Source of the DNA: Bryobacterales bacterium
GTDB lineage: Bacteria > Acidobacteriota > Terriglobia > Bryobacterales > Bryobacteraceae
DNA length: 51,969 nucleotides
Direction: 5' to 3'
Assembly (NCBI GenBank): GCA_003170915.1
Contig: PMYB01000198.1
Coordinates: 17,969 to 69,937, forward strand
Part shown: in pieces, positions 9,229-17,767 of the stretch
Numbering within the stretch: position 1 is the first letter of the stretch
Layout: every line of letters starts with the position of its first letter
Notes under the pieces: generated by a model
What the model was told of the DNA's origin: nothing
The model's database searches: none
The model's input: only the letters and a program-made list of their open reading frames with translations
Program-made: the position numbers and the translations under genes

Positions 9229-9944
9229 AGTGGCGGCCTTTCACTCGACGCTTCCTTCGTCGCCCAATGCAGGCCGATCCCGCCCAGAAGGAAACGGCGC
9301 GTATCCACCGGACGGTATCCCGTGCGGCGCAGCAGAGAGGAAAACTCGTCGATGGACACGAAGGTCCTGAGCGAATCGGGGATATAGGTGTAAACGCGCG
9401 GCTGCCCGTGCAGCAACAGGCCAAAGAAGGCGCCCTGCGCGTAGAGCCAGCCGAGATACAGCCGCTGCAGCCAGCGGTTCGCAGGCAGGAAAAAGTCCAG
9501 GCTTACCAGCAGCCCGCCGGGACGGGTGACCCGCTCAATCTCGCGCACCACCGCCGGCAGGTTGCGAAAATTGCGCAGCCCGTAACCGATGAAGACGCCA
9601 TCGAAAGACCCGTCCGGGAACGGAAGCGATTCCGCGTCGGCGCAGATCGCCCGAGACACGCCGCGCGCCCGGGCGAGTTGCAGCATGCGCTCGGTCAGGT
9701 CGACGGCCAGGGGCCGGGCGCCGGGGTACCGCCGCGCGATCAGGCGGGAAAAGTCACCCGTGCCCGATGCCAGGTCGAGCACCAGCGGATTCTCGGGCAG
9801 CACCGCCCGCTCTACGCAGACCCTCTTCCAGTGCCGGTCCATCCCATAGGAGAAGGCGCGCGTAAAGAAGTCGTAGCTTGGCGCTACCGTGCGGAACATG
9901 GCGCTCATCCGGCGCCAATCCTGTTTTTCGGCTGGAATCTTCAC
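9225..9944 (-). CDS. menG: Demethylmenaquinone methyltransferase (MenG/UbiE family)
   Basis: 239 residues, the usual length. It is a SAM-dependent class I methyltransferase: motif I is LDLASGTGDFS (about 56-66), followed by the acidic AVDLTERML and the ADAESLPFPDGSFD segment. The UbiE-specific features FGYGLRN (here IGYGLRNFRN) and APSYDFFTR near the N-terminus are present. It methylates demethylmenaquinone (or the ubiquinone intermediate) at the membrane. In a presumed menaquinone user carrying dsrMKJOP this supplies the quinone partner, though the genes are 25 kb apart. It overlaps the CPBP gene by 4 bases. Confidence 0.9.
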   Translation of the reverse strand: MKIPAEKQDWRRMSAMFRTVAPSYDFFTRAFSYGMDRHWKRVCVERAVLPENPLVLDLASGTGDFSRLIARRYPGARPLAVDLTERMLQLARARGVSRAICADAESLPFPDGSFDGVFIGYGLRNFRNLPAVVREIERVTRPGGLLVSLDFFLPANRWLQRLYLGWLYAQGAFFGLLLHGQPRVYTYIPDSLRTFVSIDEFSSLLRRTGYRPVDTRRFLLGGIGLHWATKEASSERPPL

Positions 9945-9986
9945 TAAGAGCAGAATTGTAGCAAAGGACGCCCCTTTTAAGTTGCG

Positions 9987-10607
9987 CTAACTGCGGCGAA
10001 AGACGAATGCGGCCACCCCGAACCCGCCGATCGCCACCCCGGCGAAGCGGTTCATCAATAGCAGGAGGCGATCATTGAACCGGTCGCGGAAGTGGTTCAC
10101 GATGACGCTCAGCACAATCCACCACAGCATCGAACCGCAGAAGATCCCGCCTACCAGAAACACCGTCAACCACCACAGCCTCTGAGCCCCCATGCCGAGC
10201 GCCGCCAGCAGGGCGACAAACGACAGCACCGTCGTCGGATTCGTGAGGGTCAACAGAAATGTCGACCTCATATCCGAGTACGCGCTCTCGCGGTCTTGCA
10301 CGCGCGCGCCGAGCGCCACGGGCCGCTTGAAGAAGTACCAGATGCCGATCAGCACCAGCAGAATGCCGCCGAAAAAGCGAAGCCAGTATTGTTCCCGTAC
10401 CAGGAACTGCACCACCAGTGTGATGCTGAAGCCTGCGATACCGCCGTACAGCATATCGGCCGCCGCCGCTCCCACGCCCGAGAGCACGCCCGACCTCCAT
10501 CCCGCCTCGATCGTCCGGTTAATGCACAAAATGTTCACCGGTCCCACGGGCATCGCAATCATCAGACCGACGATTATGCCCCCTATCAGCAACTCGATTT
10601 CTCTCAT
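9987..10607 (-). CDS. LysE-family amino acid exporter
   Basis: 206 residues with about six hydrophobic helices. The N-terminal family signature is present: GLMIAMPVGPVNILCINRTIEAGW, where the PVGP motif and a following small/polar helix define the LysE/RhtB superfamily. LTNPTTVLSF in the middle matches the conserved NP motif of helix 4. It would export amino acids or similar small molecules; the substrate is not predictable. It starts 11 bases after the SDR stop, so the two genes are likely cotranscribed. Confidence 0.85.
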   Translation of the reverse strand: MREIELLIGGIIVGLMIAMPVGPVNILCINRTIEAGWRSGVLSGVGAAAADMLYGGIAGFSITLVVQFLVREQYWLRFFGGILLVLIGIWYFFKRPVALGARVQDRESAYSDMRSTFLLTLTNPTTVLSFVALLAALGMGAQRLWWLTVFLVGGIFCGSMLWWIVLSVIVNHFRDRFNDRLLLLMNRFAGVAIGGFGVAAFVFRRS

Positions 10608-10617
10608 TCGCCGGCTA

Positions 10618-11346
10618 TCACCTCAACTGTTGTTTAGGACGCGAGGGACGCATCTCGACACGGCTGATCATGGTTCGCGCGGGCATGCCCAGCACCAAAG
10701 CGACGGCCTCGGCCACGTCTTCCGGAGCGATCATCCAGCTTGTGTCCCCGCCGCGCTTGGCCGGGTCGCCTTGGAACTCCGTGTCCACGCTTCCCGGCAT
10801 GATGCAACTGACTCGAACGTTGTCGTGACGGTGGTCCAGCATCATGGCTTCGCTGAAACCGTTGAGTCCGAATTTCGACGCGTTGTAGCCCGCGCCGCCG
10901 CTGAACGCGTTCTTTCCCGCGAGGCTCGAAATATTGACGATGAAGCCGCCGCCCCGCTTCGCGAAGCGTTCCAGCGCCTCGTGCGAACAGTAAAACGGGC
11001 CGTTCAGATTGAGATCGATATTGCGATGCCACTCTTCCGGCGTCATCTCCGCCACTTTCCGGAAGACCCCTTCGCCGGCGTTGTTGACCAGAATATCGAG
11101 CCCGCCGAATTCCCGGTCCACCGCCCGGAAGAACTCGCCGACCTGCTCCACCTTGGTGACATCCGCGGCATGCCCCGCGACTCTCCCCAGCGGCTGCATC
11201 TCGCGAACCGCTCGCTCCACCGATTCGCCGCTGCGCCCGCAGATGGCCACCGACACTCCCTCGCGCAGAAGCCGCTCGGCGATGGCGCGCCCAATCCCTC
11301 GCGTCCCGCCGGTCACGATTGCGATCTTGCCTGAAATTGTTTCCAT
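10618..11346 (-). CDS. Short-chain dehydrogenase/reductase
   Basis: Start taken at the Met of METISGKIAIVTGG (11346), eight residues after the first possible Met, to fit the SDR family. 242 residues. The Rossmann motif TGGTRGIG binds NAD(P), NNAG is intact, and the catalytic Ser/Tyr/Lys are in NISSLAG and YNASK. The cofactor loop CGRSGES suggests NADP. Substrate unknown; general classical SDRs of this type act on 3-oxoacyl or sugar-like ketones. It is the first gene of the minus-strand run and is divergent from hicBA. Confidence 0.88.
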   Translation of the reverse strand: METISGKIAIVTGGTRGIGRAIAERLLREGVSVAICGRSGESVERAVREMQPLGRVAGHAADVTKVEQVGEFFRAVDREFGGLDILVNNAGEGVFRKVAEMTPEEWHRNIDLNLNGPFYCSHEALERFAKRGGGFIVNISSLAGKNAFSGGAGYNASKFGLNGFSEAMMLDHRHDNVRVSCIMPGSVDTEFQGDPAKRGGDTSWMIAPEDVAEAVALVLGMPARTMISRVEMRPSRPKQQLR

Positions 11347-11453
11347 GTTTAGATTGTAGAGGAGCGGCATGCCTCGCCCGCAAGTCCGTGGCCGACAGCG
11401 CGGCTAGCAATCGGCGGCACGGGTGCGGGCCATGGGCTAAAATGAGAACTACA

Positions 11454-11660
11454 ATGAAATTCGTTGTCAGCATCTATCGGGACGAAGACGGCGTATATAT
11501 TGGCGAATGCCCCTCCATACCGGGCTGTGTCAGCCAAGGGCAAACAGAGGCCGAGGCCGAGTTGAACATCGCCGATGCGATCCGCGAATGTCTGGCTGTC
11601 AGGGCAGAACTCGGCATGCCATTGACCGTGACCACGCGCGAAGTCGAAGTGGCGGTCTGA
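11454..11660 (+). CDS. hicB: HicB-type antitoxin
   Basis: 68 residues from the ATG at 11454 (an in-frame ATG at 11442 would add four). The sequence KFVVSIYRDEDGVYIGECPSIPG is the HicB partial RNase H-like fold: two strands, the E-C-P-x-x-P-G-C motif, then a helix of the AEAELNIADAIRECL type. There is no C-terminal DNA-binding domain, so this is the short form. The stop codon overlaps the hicA start (TGATG). It would neutralise the neighbouring toxin and may repress the pair with help from another factor. Confidence 0.85.
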   Translation: MKFVVSIYRDEDGVYIGECPSIPGCVSQGQTEAEAELNIADAIRECLAVRAELGMPLTVTTREVEVAV

Positions 11661-11884
11661 TGCCGGTTCTCCCGCTGCTTCGACCTCGCGAAGCCGTTGG
11701 CGTGTTTGAGCGGCTGGGTTGGCGGGTCGCGAGGCAACGCGGCAGCCACATTGTGCTGACGAGGCCCGGCGCTCCCGCGACACTCTCGATCCCCGATCAC
11801 GCTCAGGTCGCCCGTGGAACCCTGCGAGTGCTAATCGCCAAGGCCGGCTTGACGATCGAGGAGTTCCTGGCGGCGGCTCGATAG
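11660..11884 (+). CDS. hicA: HicA-type mRNA interferase toxin
   Basis: 74 residues with a dsRBD-like alpha-beta-beta-beta-alpha fold: a helix with GVFERLGWRVARQRGSH, where the conserved catalytic His follows Gly-Ser, then strands (IVLTRPG, LSIPDH) and a helix carrying GTLRVLIAKAGLTIEEFL. HicA cleaves mRNA independently of ribosomes. The antitoxin-first order and one-base overlap are typical of such pairs. Confidence 0.85.
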   Translation: MPVLPLLRPREAVGVFERLGWRVARQRGSHIVLTRPGAPATLSIPDHAQVARGTLRVLIAKAGLTIEEFLAAAR

Positions 11885-12043
11885 CATACGAATTCCTCAA
11901 CCTCGCTTCTGAGCGCCCAGTAAACCGTCTGGAGCGGACACGGCGGTAAACGCTGCGCGACTACACGCGGGCGTGAGGCTGGGAACTGGTTCGCGCTTTA
12001 GTACCACAAGAATGGCGCGGTGCTGTACAATTGACGGACATCT

Positions 12044-13156
12044 ATGCGTGGCCTGCGTGTACCCGGCGGTCCGTCAAGACGACCTAAGTATTTGTTTGGT
12101 GAGCGGGGATCACCTTACGAAATCACGTTGATGTTGCGTAAGCGCCTCAATGAGGAGCTTGCGAACTTGCCACCGGACGTTCTGCTGAAGTCTTCGCCCG
12201 ATGCGGTCATCAATGACATCGTCCGGCGCTATACCGTGAGCGTTCCAGTTCTTGACCGGGTAAACATTGGCGAATACGAACCCGCTGCTATCAAGCTTGA
12301 GGTTCCGCAGAGCAGCCAGTATGGATTCTTTGCTGGGCCCGGACCGTATTTTATAGACGCGACCGAATTCAAAATTCGAATCCCGTTCACTGGCGACAAG
12401 AACCTCTTCCGCTATTCCACAACCGTCTACGGCAATCCCATCGAGGGCGAAGTCACCGATGACGCCGTAATTCTCACCCACGCGGCGAAGAACCCAGACG
12501 TTGGAGCTATCAACCGGGAATTCAACGAGCGATTGAACCGCATCGAAACGACGCTGCAGTTTTCGAGGGACTCGGTAAGTGACTGGAACGACGGTCTAGT
12601 GAACATCGTGAAGCCAGCAATCGAGAAGGCTTGGCGACGAATCGAGCAAAGCAAGACGACGACCCTCGGCTTCAAGAGAGTAGGGAAACCGGCTGTGGCT
12701 CCGCCCACCTCTCGACCAATTGAGCCTCAGATGCCCCGCCAAACAGCAAAGCTTGATGTGTTCCTCTCACACGCCTCTGAAGACAAAGACGCCATCGCCC
12801 GGCCACTTTATCAAGCGCTCATCGAAGCGGGCCTAACCGTGTGGTTCGACGAAGCAGCCCTGCGCTTGGGGGATAGTTTGCGGCGGAAGATTGATGAAGG
12901 TTTAGCACGCTGCAACTTCGGCGTTGTCATCATTAGTTCCAATTTCTTGAATAAGGAATGGCCCCAACGGGAACTCGACGGTCTCGCAGCTCGTGAAATC
13001 GCCGGGGGCAAGACGATAATCCTGCCGATCTGGCACGACATCGGTCAAGCGACAATTGCCCAGAAATCACCGACACTTGCTGATCGCGTCGCGGCGAAAT
13101 CAACCGAAGGAATTCCGGCGCTCGTCGAAAAAATCATCCAGGTGGTCCGCCAGTAG
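12044..13156 (+). CDS. TIR-domain protein with an unrecognised N-terminal domain
   Basis: 370 residues. Residues 237-366 form a TIR domain: DVFLSHASEDKD (strand A), LTVWFDE (strand B and BB loop), GVVIISSNFLNKEWPQREL (strand D and the following helix, whose Glu310 is the candidate NADase glutamate). Bacterial TIR proteins of this kind often cleave NAD+ after sensing phage or stress. The N-terminal 230 residues, beta-rich then helical, show no known motif; they could sense a ligand or bind a partner. It lies next to hicBA and its A/T content is higher than its neighbours, consistent with a small acquired patch. The start is the ATG at 12044; the Shine-Dalgarno is weak. Confidence 0.75.
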   Translation: MRGLRVPGGPSRRPKYLFGERGSPYEITLMLRKRLNEELANLPPDVLLKSSPDAVINDIVRRYTVSVPVLDRVNIGEYEPAAIKLEVPQSSQYGFFAGPGPYFIDATEFKIRIPFTGDKNLFRYSTTVYGNPIEGEVTDDAVILTHAAKNPDVGAINREFNERLNRIETTLQFSRDSVSDWNDGLVNIVKPAIEKAWRRIEQSKTTTLGFKRVGKPAVAPPTSRPIEPQMPRQTAKLDVFLSHASEDKDAIARPLYQALIEAGLTVWFDEAALRLGDSLRRKIDEGLARCNFGVVIISSNFLNKEWPQRELDGLAAREIAGGKTIILPIWHDIGQATIAQKSPTLADRVAAKSTEGIPALVEKIIQVVRQ

Positions 13157-13426
13157 CACTGTGGAGTGCACGATTATGCGAAATCCAGGGTGACGCATCG
13201 TGCCCGAACCGTAATTCTGAGATCAGCCGGTTAGATCCTCCCTGACGCCGTAGTGTAGAACGAAGTCGGTCAACTCCCAAATGGTCGGGCGCTCGGAAGT
13301 TGCCCCGAGAGACGGTGGTACCGTATCCAAACTGCTCCGGCGTCAGCCTGCGCCCGCCCTCCGCGATCGACGCACTCTTCAGCCCCAACCAAGTCCGCAC
13401 CGGCCCCTCCGCCTCGCCTTGCTAGA

Positions 13427-14365
13427 ATGAATCCAGCCATGCCTTCCGGCTCGTCCACATCTCCGCTCCGCCAGGTTCTGGAGAACCATCTCTCGCAGTT
13501 GTCGCTCGAAGTGGACAGCCTTTTCGCCGAAGCGCGCTACCGCGCTCGGGGCGAATTTGCCGGCCAGTTGAACCAGGCCGTGCGCCGCATCCGCCAGGCG
13601 GCGGATCCCGACGAGATCGGCGCCACCCTGCTGGACGCCGCCGGCGCATTCGCGACCGGCGTCGCGTGGTTGCGCATTGCCGGGGAAGCCGCTAAGGGCG
13701 AACGTATCCGCGGCGTGCCGGAGGAAGCGGCCGAAGCTTTCCACGCGCTCGAAATTCCACTCTCCTCCGCGGCCGCCCTGGCCGGCGCCGTCGAGAGCCG
13801 CGATCCGGTGATTGCCGCCGCCACTCCGCGGGAAGTCTCGGACGATCTGGCGAACCTTCTGGGGCACCCGCCCGATGGCCGCGTTTCCATCTTTCCAGTG
13901 GTCGTGCGCGACCGCGTCCCCGCGCTGCTATATGCATGGGGAAGCGTGCAGGGGCCCGCCCTCGAGCTGCTGACCCAGGTGGCTGCCGCCGCCTGGAGTG
14001 CGATTCCGGAGCCGCCGGCGCCCGAGCTGGTGACCATCCAGCCGGCCCCTCCCCAGCCCGCCTCCGCCTGGGACCGCCTTTCGCTCGACGAGCAGCGCAT
14101 CCATCTCCGCGCGCAACGCTTCGCCCGCGTCCAGGTGGCCGGGATGCGCCTGTTCCAAGCCGACGCCGTGCTGGCGGGCCGCGCCGGGCGCAATCTCTAC
14201 GATGCGCTCCGCAATTCCATCGACGCCGCGCGCGAGGGCTTTCGCCCGTCCTTCTTCGCGCCCTGCTCGACTATGGTCGATTACCTTCACCTGGAGCTGG
14301 TGCAAACCCTCGCCAATGACGATCCGGACCTGCTTGGCAACAACTATCCCGGCCCCATGGTATAG
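13427..14365 (+). CDS. Hypothetical protein with a GAF-like middle region
   Basis: 312 residues; a second possible start is the Met at 13439. The helical N-terminus (LENHLSQLSLEVDSLFAEARYRA) is followed by an alpha/beta segment of about 65-200 that resembles GAF or sensor folds (AAGAFATGVAWLRIAGEAA, LEIPLSSAAALAGAVESRDPVIAA). A C-terminal helix bundle follows. No catalytic motif is seen. Its last codons overlap the transglycosylase gene, so the two are probably translationally linked. Perhaps a polarity or cell-cycle factor; this is a guess from position alone. Confidence 0.6.
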   Translation: MNPAMPSGSSTSPLRQVLENHLSQLSLEVDSLFAEARYRARGEFAGQLNQAVRRIRQAADPDEIGATLLDAAGAFATGVAWLRIAGEAAKGERIRGVPEEAAEAFHALEIPLSSAAALAGAVESRDPVIAAATPREVSDDLANLLGHPPDGRVSIFPVVVRDRVPALLYAWGSVQGPALELLTQVAAAAWSAIPEPPAPELVTIQPAPPQPASAWDRLSLDEQRIHLRAQRFARVQVAGMRLFQADAVLAGRAGRNLYDALRNSIDAAREGFRPSFFAPCSTMVDYLHLELVQTLANDDPDLLGNNYPGPMV

Positions 14366-16499
14366 GGTTTTATGCGGCACGGGCCTGCTGGCCTGTGTGG
14401 GCTTGTGGGGCGCCGTCGCCGCACCTCCCGCGGATCTCGCCTCTCTGGTCCGCGCCTGGCGCGACTCCCCCACACCCGCCCGGCGCGCGGCCGTCGAATC
14501 CTACGCCGCCGCGCATTCCAATCGTCCCAACGGCGCGCTCGCGCAACTGGCGCTCGGCGTAGTGGCCTACGAGCACAAAGACTATCCCGCCGCCATCGCC
14601 GCGCTCCGGAAGGTTCGAGAACTGTCCCAGATTGCCGATTACACCGCCTGGTATCTGGCGGCGTCGCGTGTGGAATTGAACGATGCCGCCGGCATTTCGA
14701 GCGACCTCGCTCCCACGCACAGCACACCATGGCTCTCGCCGCTCTCCGCCAAGGCATGGCTGCTCGAAGCCCGCGCTCTCGAAACCACCCAACCCGCCGA
14801 AGGCGCGCGCATCCTGCGCGAGCTTTACGCCGAGCTGCCGCAGCCCGAAGGCGACGTGACGCTGGCCGATTGCTACCACGCCGCCAACGACCTGGTTCAT
14901 GCCGCGGAATCCTACCAGCGCGTCTACTATCAATACCCCACCGGCGCCGCCTCCACGCGCGCCGGAGCCGCCTTGCTGGCGTTGAAGGATGCCATGGGCG
15001 ACGCGTATCCGCCGCCGCTTCCCCGCCTGATGTTGCGCCGCCCCGATCGCCTGCTGGAGCTTCGCGAGTACGCCCCGGCGCGCTCGGAGTACCGGTCGCT
15101 CGTCGATCAGCTCGCCGGCTTGGAGCGCGACCAGGCTCGCGTGCGCATCGGAGAAGCCGATTTTCTCAAGGGCGGCATCAAGGTGGCCTGCTCCTATCTC
15201 CGCGGCCTCGACCTTGCCGAATCGGAGGCCGATGCCGAGCGCCTCTATGACCTGGGCGAGTGCGCGCGCCGTCAGGCCGACGATGCTGAGATGATGTCTA
15301 CCATCGAGCGCCTGGGCCGCCAGTATCCGAAATCGCCCTGGCGCTTGAGGGCCCTCGTTTCCGCGGCCAATCGCTACTTGTTGGTGAATCGGCCGGACGA
15401 TTACCTGCCGCTTTATCGTGCGGCGTACCAGGATTTTCCCGCCGACGCGGTCACCGGCCTGTGCCATTGGAAGGTTACCTTCCACGCCTATATGCAGGGC
15501 CAGGCCGATGCCGGCCGCCTGCTCCGCGAGCACCTGCGCGACTATCCCGCTCACTTCACCGCCGGGGTTGCGCTCTATTTCCTGGGGCGGCGCGCCGAAC
15601 GCGAAAACGATCTCTCCGCCGCTCGAACCTGCTACCAGCGCCTTCCCCAGGCTTTCGAGAACCACTACTACGCCATGCTGGCGCGTGAGCGCCTCCGCAG
15701 CCCCGAGATCGCCGCCGCCGCGCCCTCCGCCGAGACCGCCCGGTTTCTGGCGGCCGTCGCGTTCCCGGAACCGAAGCCGGTCCCCGCCCAAAGCGCCGGC
15801 GCCACCACCGCGCGCATCGAGCGGTCGCGCCTGCTGCGTACCGCCGGCCTGGGCGACCTGGCCGATTCCGAGCTGCGCTTCGGCGCCCGCACCGATGGTC
15901 AGCCGCCCCTGCTCGCCATGGAGATGGCCGCCGCCGCCGCCGCTCCCCACCAGGCCATGCGCATCATGAAGTCGATGGCCCCGGAGTATCTGAACCTGGC
16001 CCTCGATCAAGCCCCGCGCAGGTTCTGGGAGCTGCTCTTTCCGCTCCCCTACCGCGCCGACGTGGTCCGCGCCGCGAGCGAAAAGAATCTCGACCCCTAC
16101 TTGCTGGCCGGCCTGATCCGTCAGGAATCGGAGTTCGACCCGCAGGCGCGCTCCCGCGCCAACGCCTTCGGCCTCACGCAGGTGCGCCCCGCCACCGGCC
16201 GCCTCTTCGCCCGCCAGGCCGGCATCGCGCACTTCAGCAGCCGCCTGCTGTTCCAGCCTGCGTCTAACCTGAAGATCGGCGTTTCGATCTTTTCCGCCAT
16301 GCTCGATCGGAACGGCGGAAAGCTGGAGCAGACGCTGGCCGCCTACAACGCCGGTCCCAACCGCGCAGCCGAGTGGCTCGCCTGGAACACCTACCGCGAG
16401 CCCGCCGAGTTCGTGGAATCCATCCCCTTCACCGAGACTCGCGATTACGTGCAGGCCGTCCTGCGCAACGCCGACCTCTACCGCCGCCTCTACCAGTAG
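14316..16499 (+). CDS. Soluble lytic transglycosylase with TPR-like repeats
   Basis: About 727 residues from the ATG at 14316, which overlaps the end of the previous gene by 50 bases; upstream Met codons lie deeper in that gene. A hydrophobic segment (GTGLLACVGLWGAVAA) is the signal sequence. Several helix-turn-helix repeats, about 40-560, resemble the superhelical U domain of Slt70. The C-terminal SLT domain has catalytic Glu604 in RQESEF, then ARSRANAFGLTQVRP and the AAYNAGPNR motif. It cleaves the MurNAc-GlcNAc bond of peptidoglycan to anhydro products in the periplasm. The family is common; the size is normal for a Slt70-like enzyme. Confidence 0.9.
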   Translation: MTIRTCLATTIPAPWYRVLCGTGLLACVGLWGAVAAPPADLASLVRAWRDSPTPARRAAVESYAAAHSNRPNGALAQLALGVVAYEHKDYPAAIAALRKVRELSQIADYTAWYLAASRVELNDAAGISSDLAPTHSTPWLSPLSAKAWLLEARALETTQPAEGARILRELYAELPQPEGDVTLADCYHAANDLVHAAESYQRVYYQYPTGAASTRAGAALLALKDAMGDAYPPPLPRLMLRRPDRLLELREYAPARSEYRSLVDQLAGLERDQARVRIGEADFLKGGIKVACSYLRGLDLAESEADAERLYDLGECARRQADDAEMMSTIERLGRQYPKSPWRLRALVSAANRYLLVNRPDDYLPLYRAAYQDFPADAVTGLCHWKVTFHAYMQGQADAGRLLREHLRDYPAHFTAGVALYFLGRRAERENDLSAARTCYQRLPQAFENHYYAMLARERLRSPEIAAAAPSAETARFLAAVAFPEPKPVPAQSAGATTARIERSRLLRTAGLGDLADSELRFGARTDGQPPLLAMEMAAAAAAPHQAMRIMKSMAPEYLNLALDQAPRRFWELLFPLPYRADVVRAASEKNLDPYLLAGLIRQESEFDPQARSRANAFGLTQVRPATGRLFARQAGIAHFSSRLLFQPASNLKIGVSIFSAMLDRNGGKLEQTLAAYNAGPNRAAEWLAWNTYREPAEFVESIPFTETRDYVQAVLRNADLYRRLYQ

Positions 16500-16528
16500 C
16501 CGCTACCGCCCGGCGTTACAGTAGATAC

Positions 16529-17302
16529 GTGCAACGTCGAACATTCCTGATTCTTCCCATAGGAGCTACTCTGATGCAGGCGCAGACTTCCCCCGCCAAC
16601 CAGCGGGTGGTCATCGAGCTTCGCTACTTCCGCATGCGCAACGGGCGCCAGGTGGAGCGCACCACCGAGTATCTGCGGCGCGGCCTCTTGCCCGCTTCCG
16701 AACGGGCCGGTATCCGGCCGGTCGGATGCTTCAACGCCGTCATCGCACCCGACAGTCCCTTCATCCTGACACTGGCCAGCTACCCGTCCCTGGCCGCCCT
16801 CGAAACCGCTCGCGAGAAGCTCGCCTCCGACAAGGAGTTTCTGGCGGCGGCCGACGAATACAATTCCATGACCGAGCTGAGCTACATCCGCATGGAGAGT
16901 TCGCTGCTGTGGGCCTTCCCCACTATGCCCACCGTGGTGGCGCCTCCGGTCGGCGAGAAAAGCGCGGCGCGCATCTTTGAGCTGCGCACCTACGAGGCGC
17001 CCAACGATAAGGCTCTGGCGCGCAAGATCAAGATGTTTACCGATGGCGAAATCGATTTATTCCGCCGCTCCGGCATGTTGCCCGTATTCTTCGGCCAGAC
17101 CATCGTCGGCAGCCGCATGCCCAACCTCACCTACATGCTGGCGTATGACGATCTGGCCGCGCGCGACAAAACCTGGCGCGCGTTCTCCGCCGATCCCGAC
17201 TGGCAGGAGTTGCGCTCCACGCCCGGCCTGTCGGACGCCGAAATTGTGAACAATGTCAGCAACGCGATTCTGCGCCCGTTGCCCTTTTCGCCGATCCGCT
17301 AG
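16529..17302 (+). CDS. NIPSNAP-family protein with N-terminal signal
   Basis: 257 residues from the GTG at 16529; the longer reading would run back into the transglycosylase. The N-terminus (QRRTFLILPIGATLM) resembles a signal with an RR pair. Two NIPSNAP repeats follow, each a ferredoxin-like fold: VVIELRYFRMRNGRQVERT with YLRRGLLPASERAG, then RIFELRTYEAPNDKALARKIKMF with LFRRSGMLPVFFG. These proteins are abundant in Acidobacteriota and Planctomycetota; no reaction is established. Confidence 0.82.
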   Translation: MQRRTFLILPIGATLMQAQTSPANQRVVIELRYFRMRNGRQVERTTEYLRRGLLPASERAGIRPVGCFNAVIAPDSPFILTLASYPSLAALETAREKLASDKEFLAAADEYNSMTELSYIRMESSLLWAFPTMPTVVAPPVGEKSAARIFELRTYEAPNDKALARKIKMFTDGEIDLFRRSGMLPVFFGQTIVGSRMPNLTYMLAYDDLAARDKTWRAFSADPDWQELRSTPGLSDAEIVNNVSNAILRPLPFSPIR

Positions 17303-17332
17303 TCCGGAACACATGAAACCACCAGAGCCGCT

Positions 17333-17394
17333 GATGAACACCGATCGACGCGGATCAAAAGCAAGATTCCTATCGGCGTTCATCCGCGTTCATC
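17333..17394. repeat. Imperfect inverted repeat, dispersed intergenic element type
   Basis: A left arm at about 17333-17357 (GATGAACACCGATCGACGCG) and a right arm at about 17372-17394 (ATCGGCGTTCATCCGCGTT and on) are imperfect reverse complements. The right arm itself contains the short direct repeat GTTCATCCGC twice. The pattern resembles the GATGAACGCGGATGAACGC-type elements scattered in many Acidobacteriota and other genomes (from memory). It lies between two plus-strand genes and could fold into a hairpin in the transcript. No second copy was noticed in this window. Confidence 0.55.
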
Positions 17395-17451
17395 CGCGGC
17401 CACTCTTCCTGCTGCCAGAATGATGGAGAGACGCGCCGCTGGAGTAACGGA

Positions 17452-17730
17452 ATGTTGAAGGACATTGTCGACGTGAAACCGCTGGGCGAGTATCGCCTCT
17501 ACTTGCGCTTCGAGGACGGGACCGAGGGCATCGTGGACCTTGCCGGGCGCCTCGCCTTTCGCGGCGTTTTTGAGCCGCTGAGGGATCCGGCGTGTTTTGC
17601 CCTGGTTCGGGTTGACCACGAGTTGGGCACCATCGCGTGGCCCAATGGCGCCGATTTGGACCCCGATGTACTGTACTCGCAGCTCACCGGGATCCCCATC
17701 ACACTCGACTCGGAGCGGATTTCCGCCTGA
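17452..17730 (+). CDS. DUF2442 family protein
   Basis: 92 residues matching the DUF2442 pattern: IVDVKPLGEYRLYLRFEDG, DLAGRLAFRGVFEPLRDPACF, then the DHELGTIAWPNGADLDPDVLY motif near the C-terminus. The family is a small beta-rich fold, often found near toxin-antitoxin genes or DUF4160 proteins. No such partner is adjacent here, though higBA is 4.5 kb downstream. Function unknown. Confidence 0.85.
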   Translation: MLKDIVDVKPLGEYRLYLRFEDGTEGIVDLAGRLAFRGVFEPLRDPACFALVRVDHELGTIAWPNGADLDPDVLYSQLTGIPITLDSERISA

Positions 17731-17767
17731 TGCGCGCCCGCTCGCGCGGCGGTAAAATCAGGCTCTG

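Noticed and set aside
12044-13156. Thoeris or CBASS system
   Set aside because: No ThsA-like, SMODS or effector partner is adjacent to the TIR gene.
13134-13400. 88-residue minus-strand frame between the TIR gene and the GAF-like gene
   Set aside because: No recognisable domain and no Shine-Dalgarno; the 270-base gap otherwise shows no RNA-like structure.
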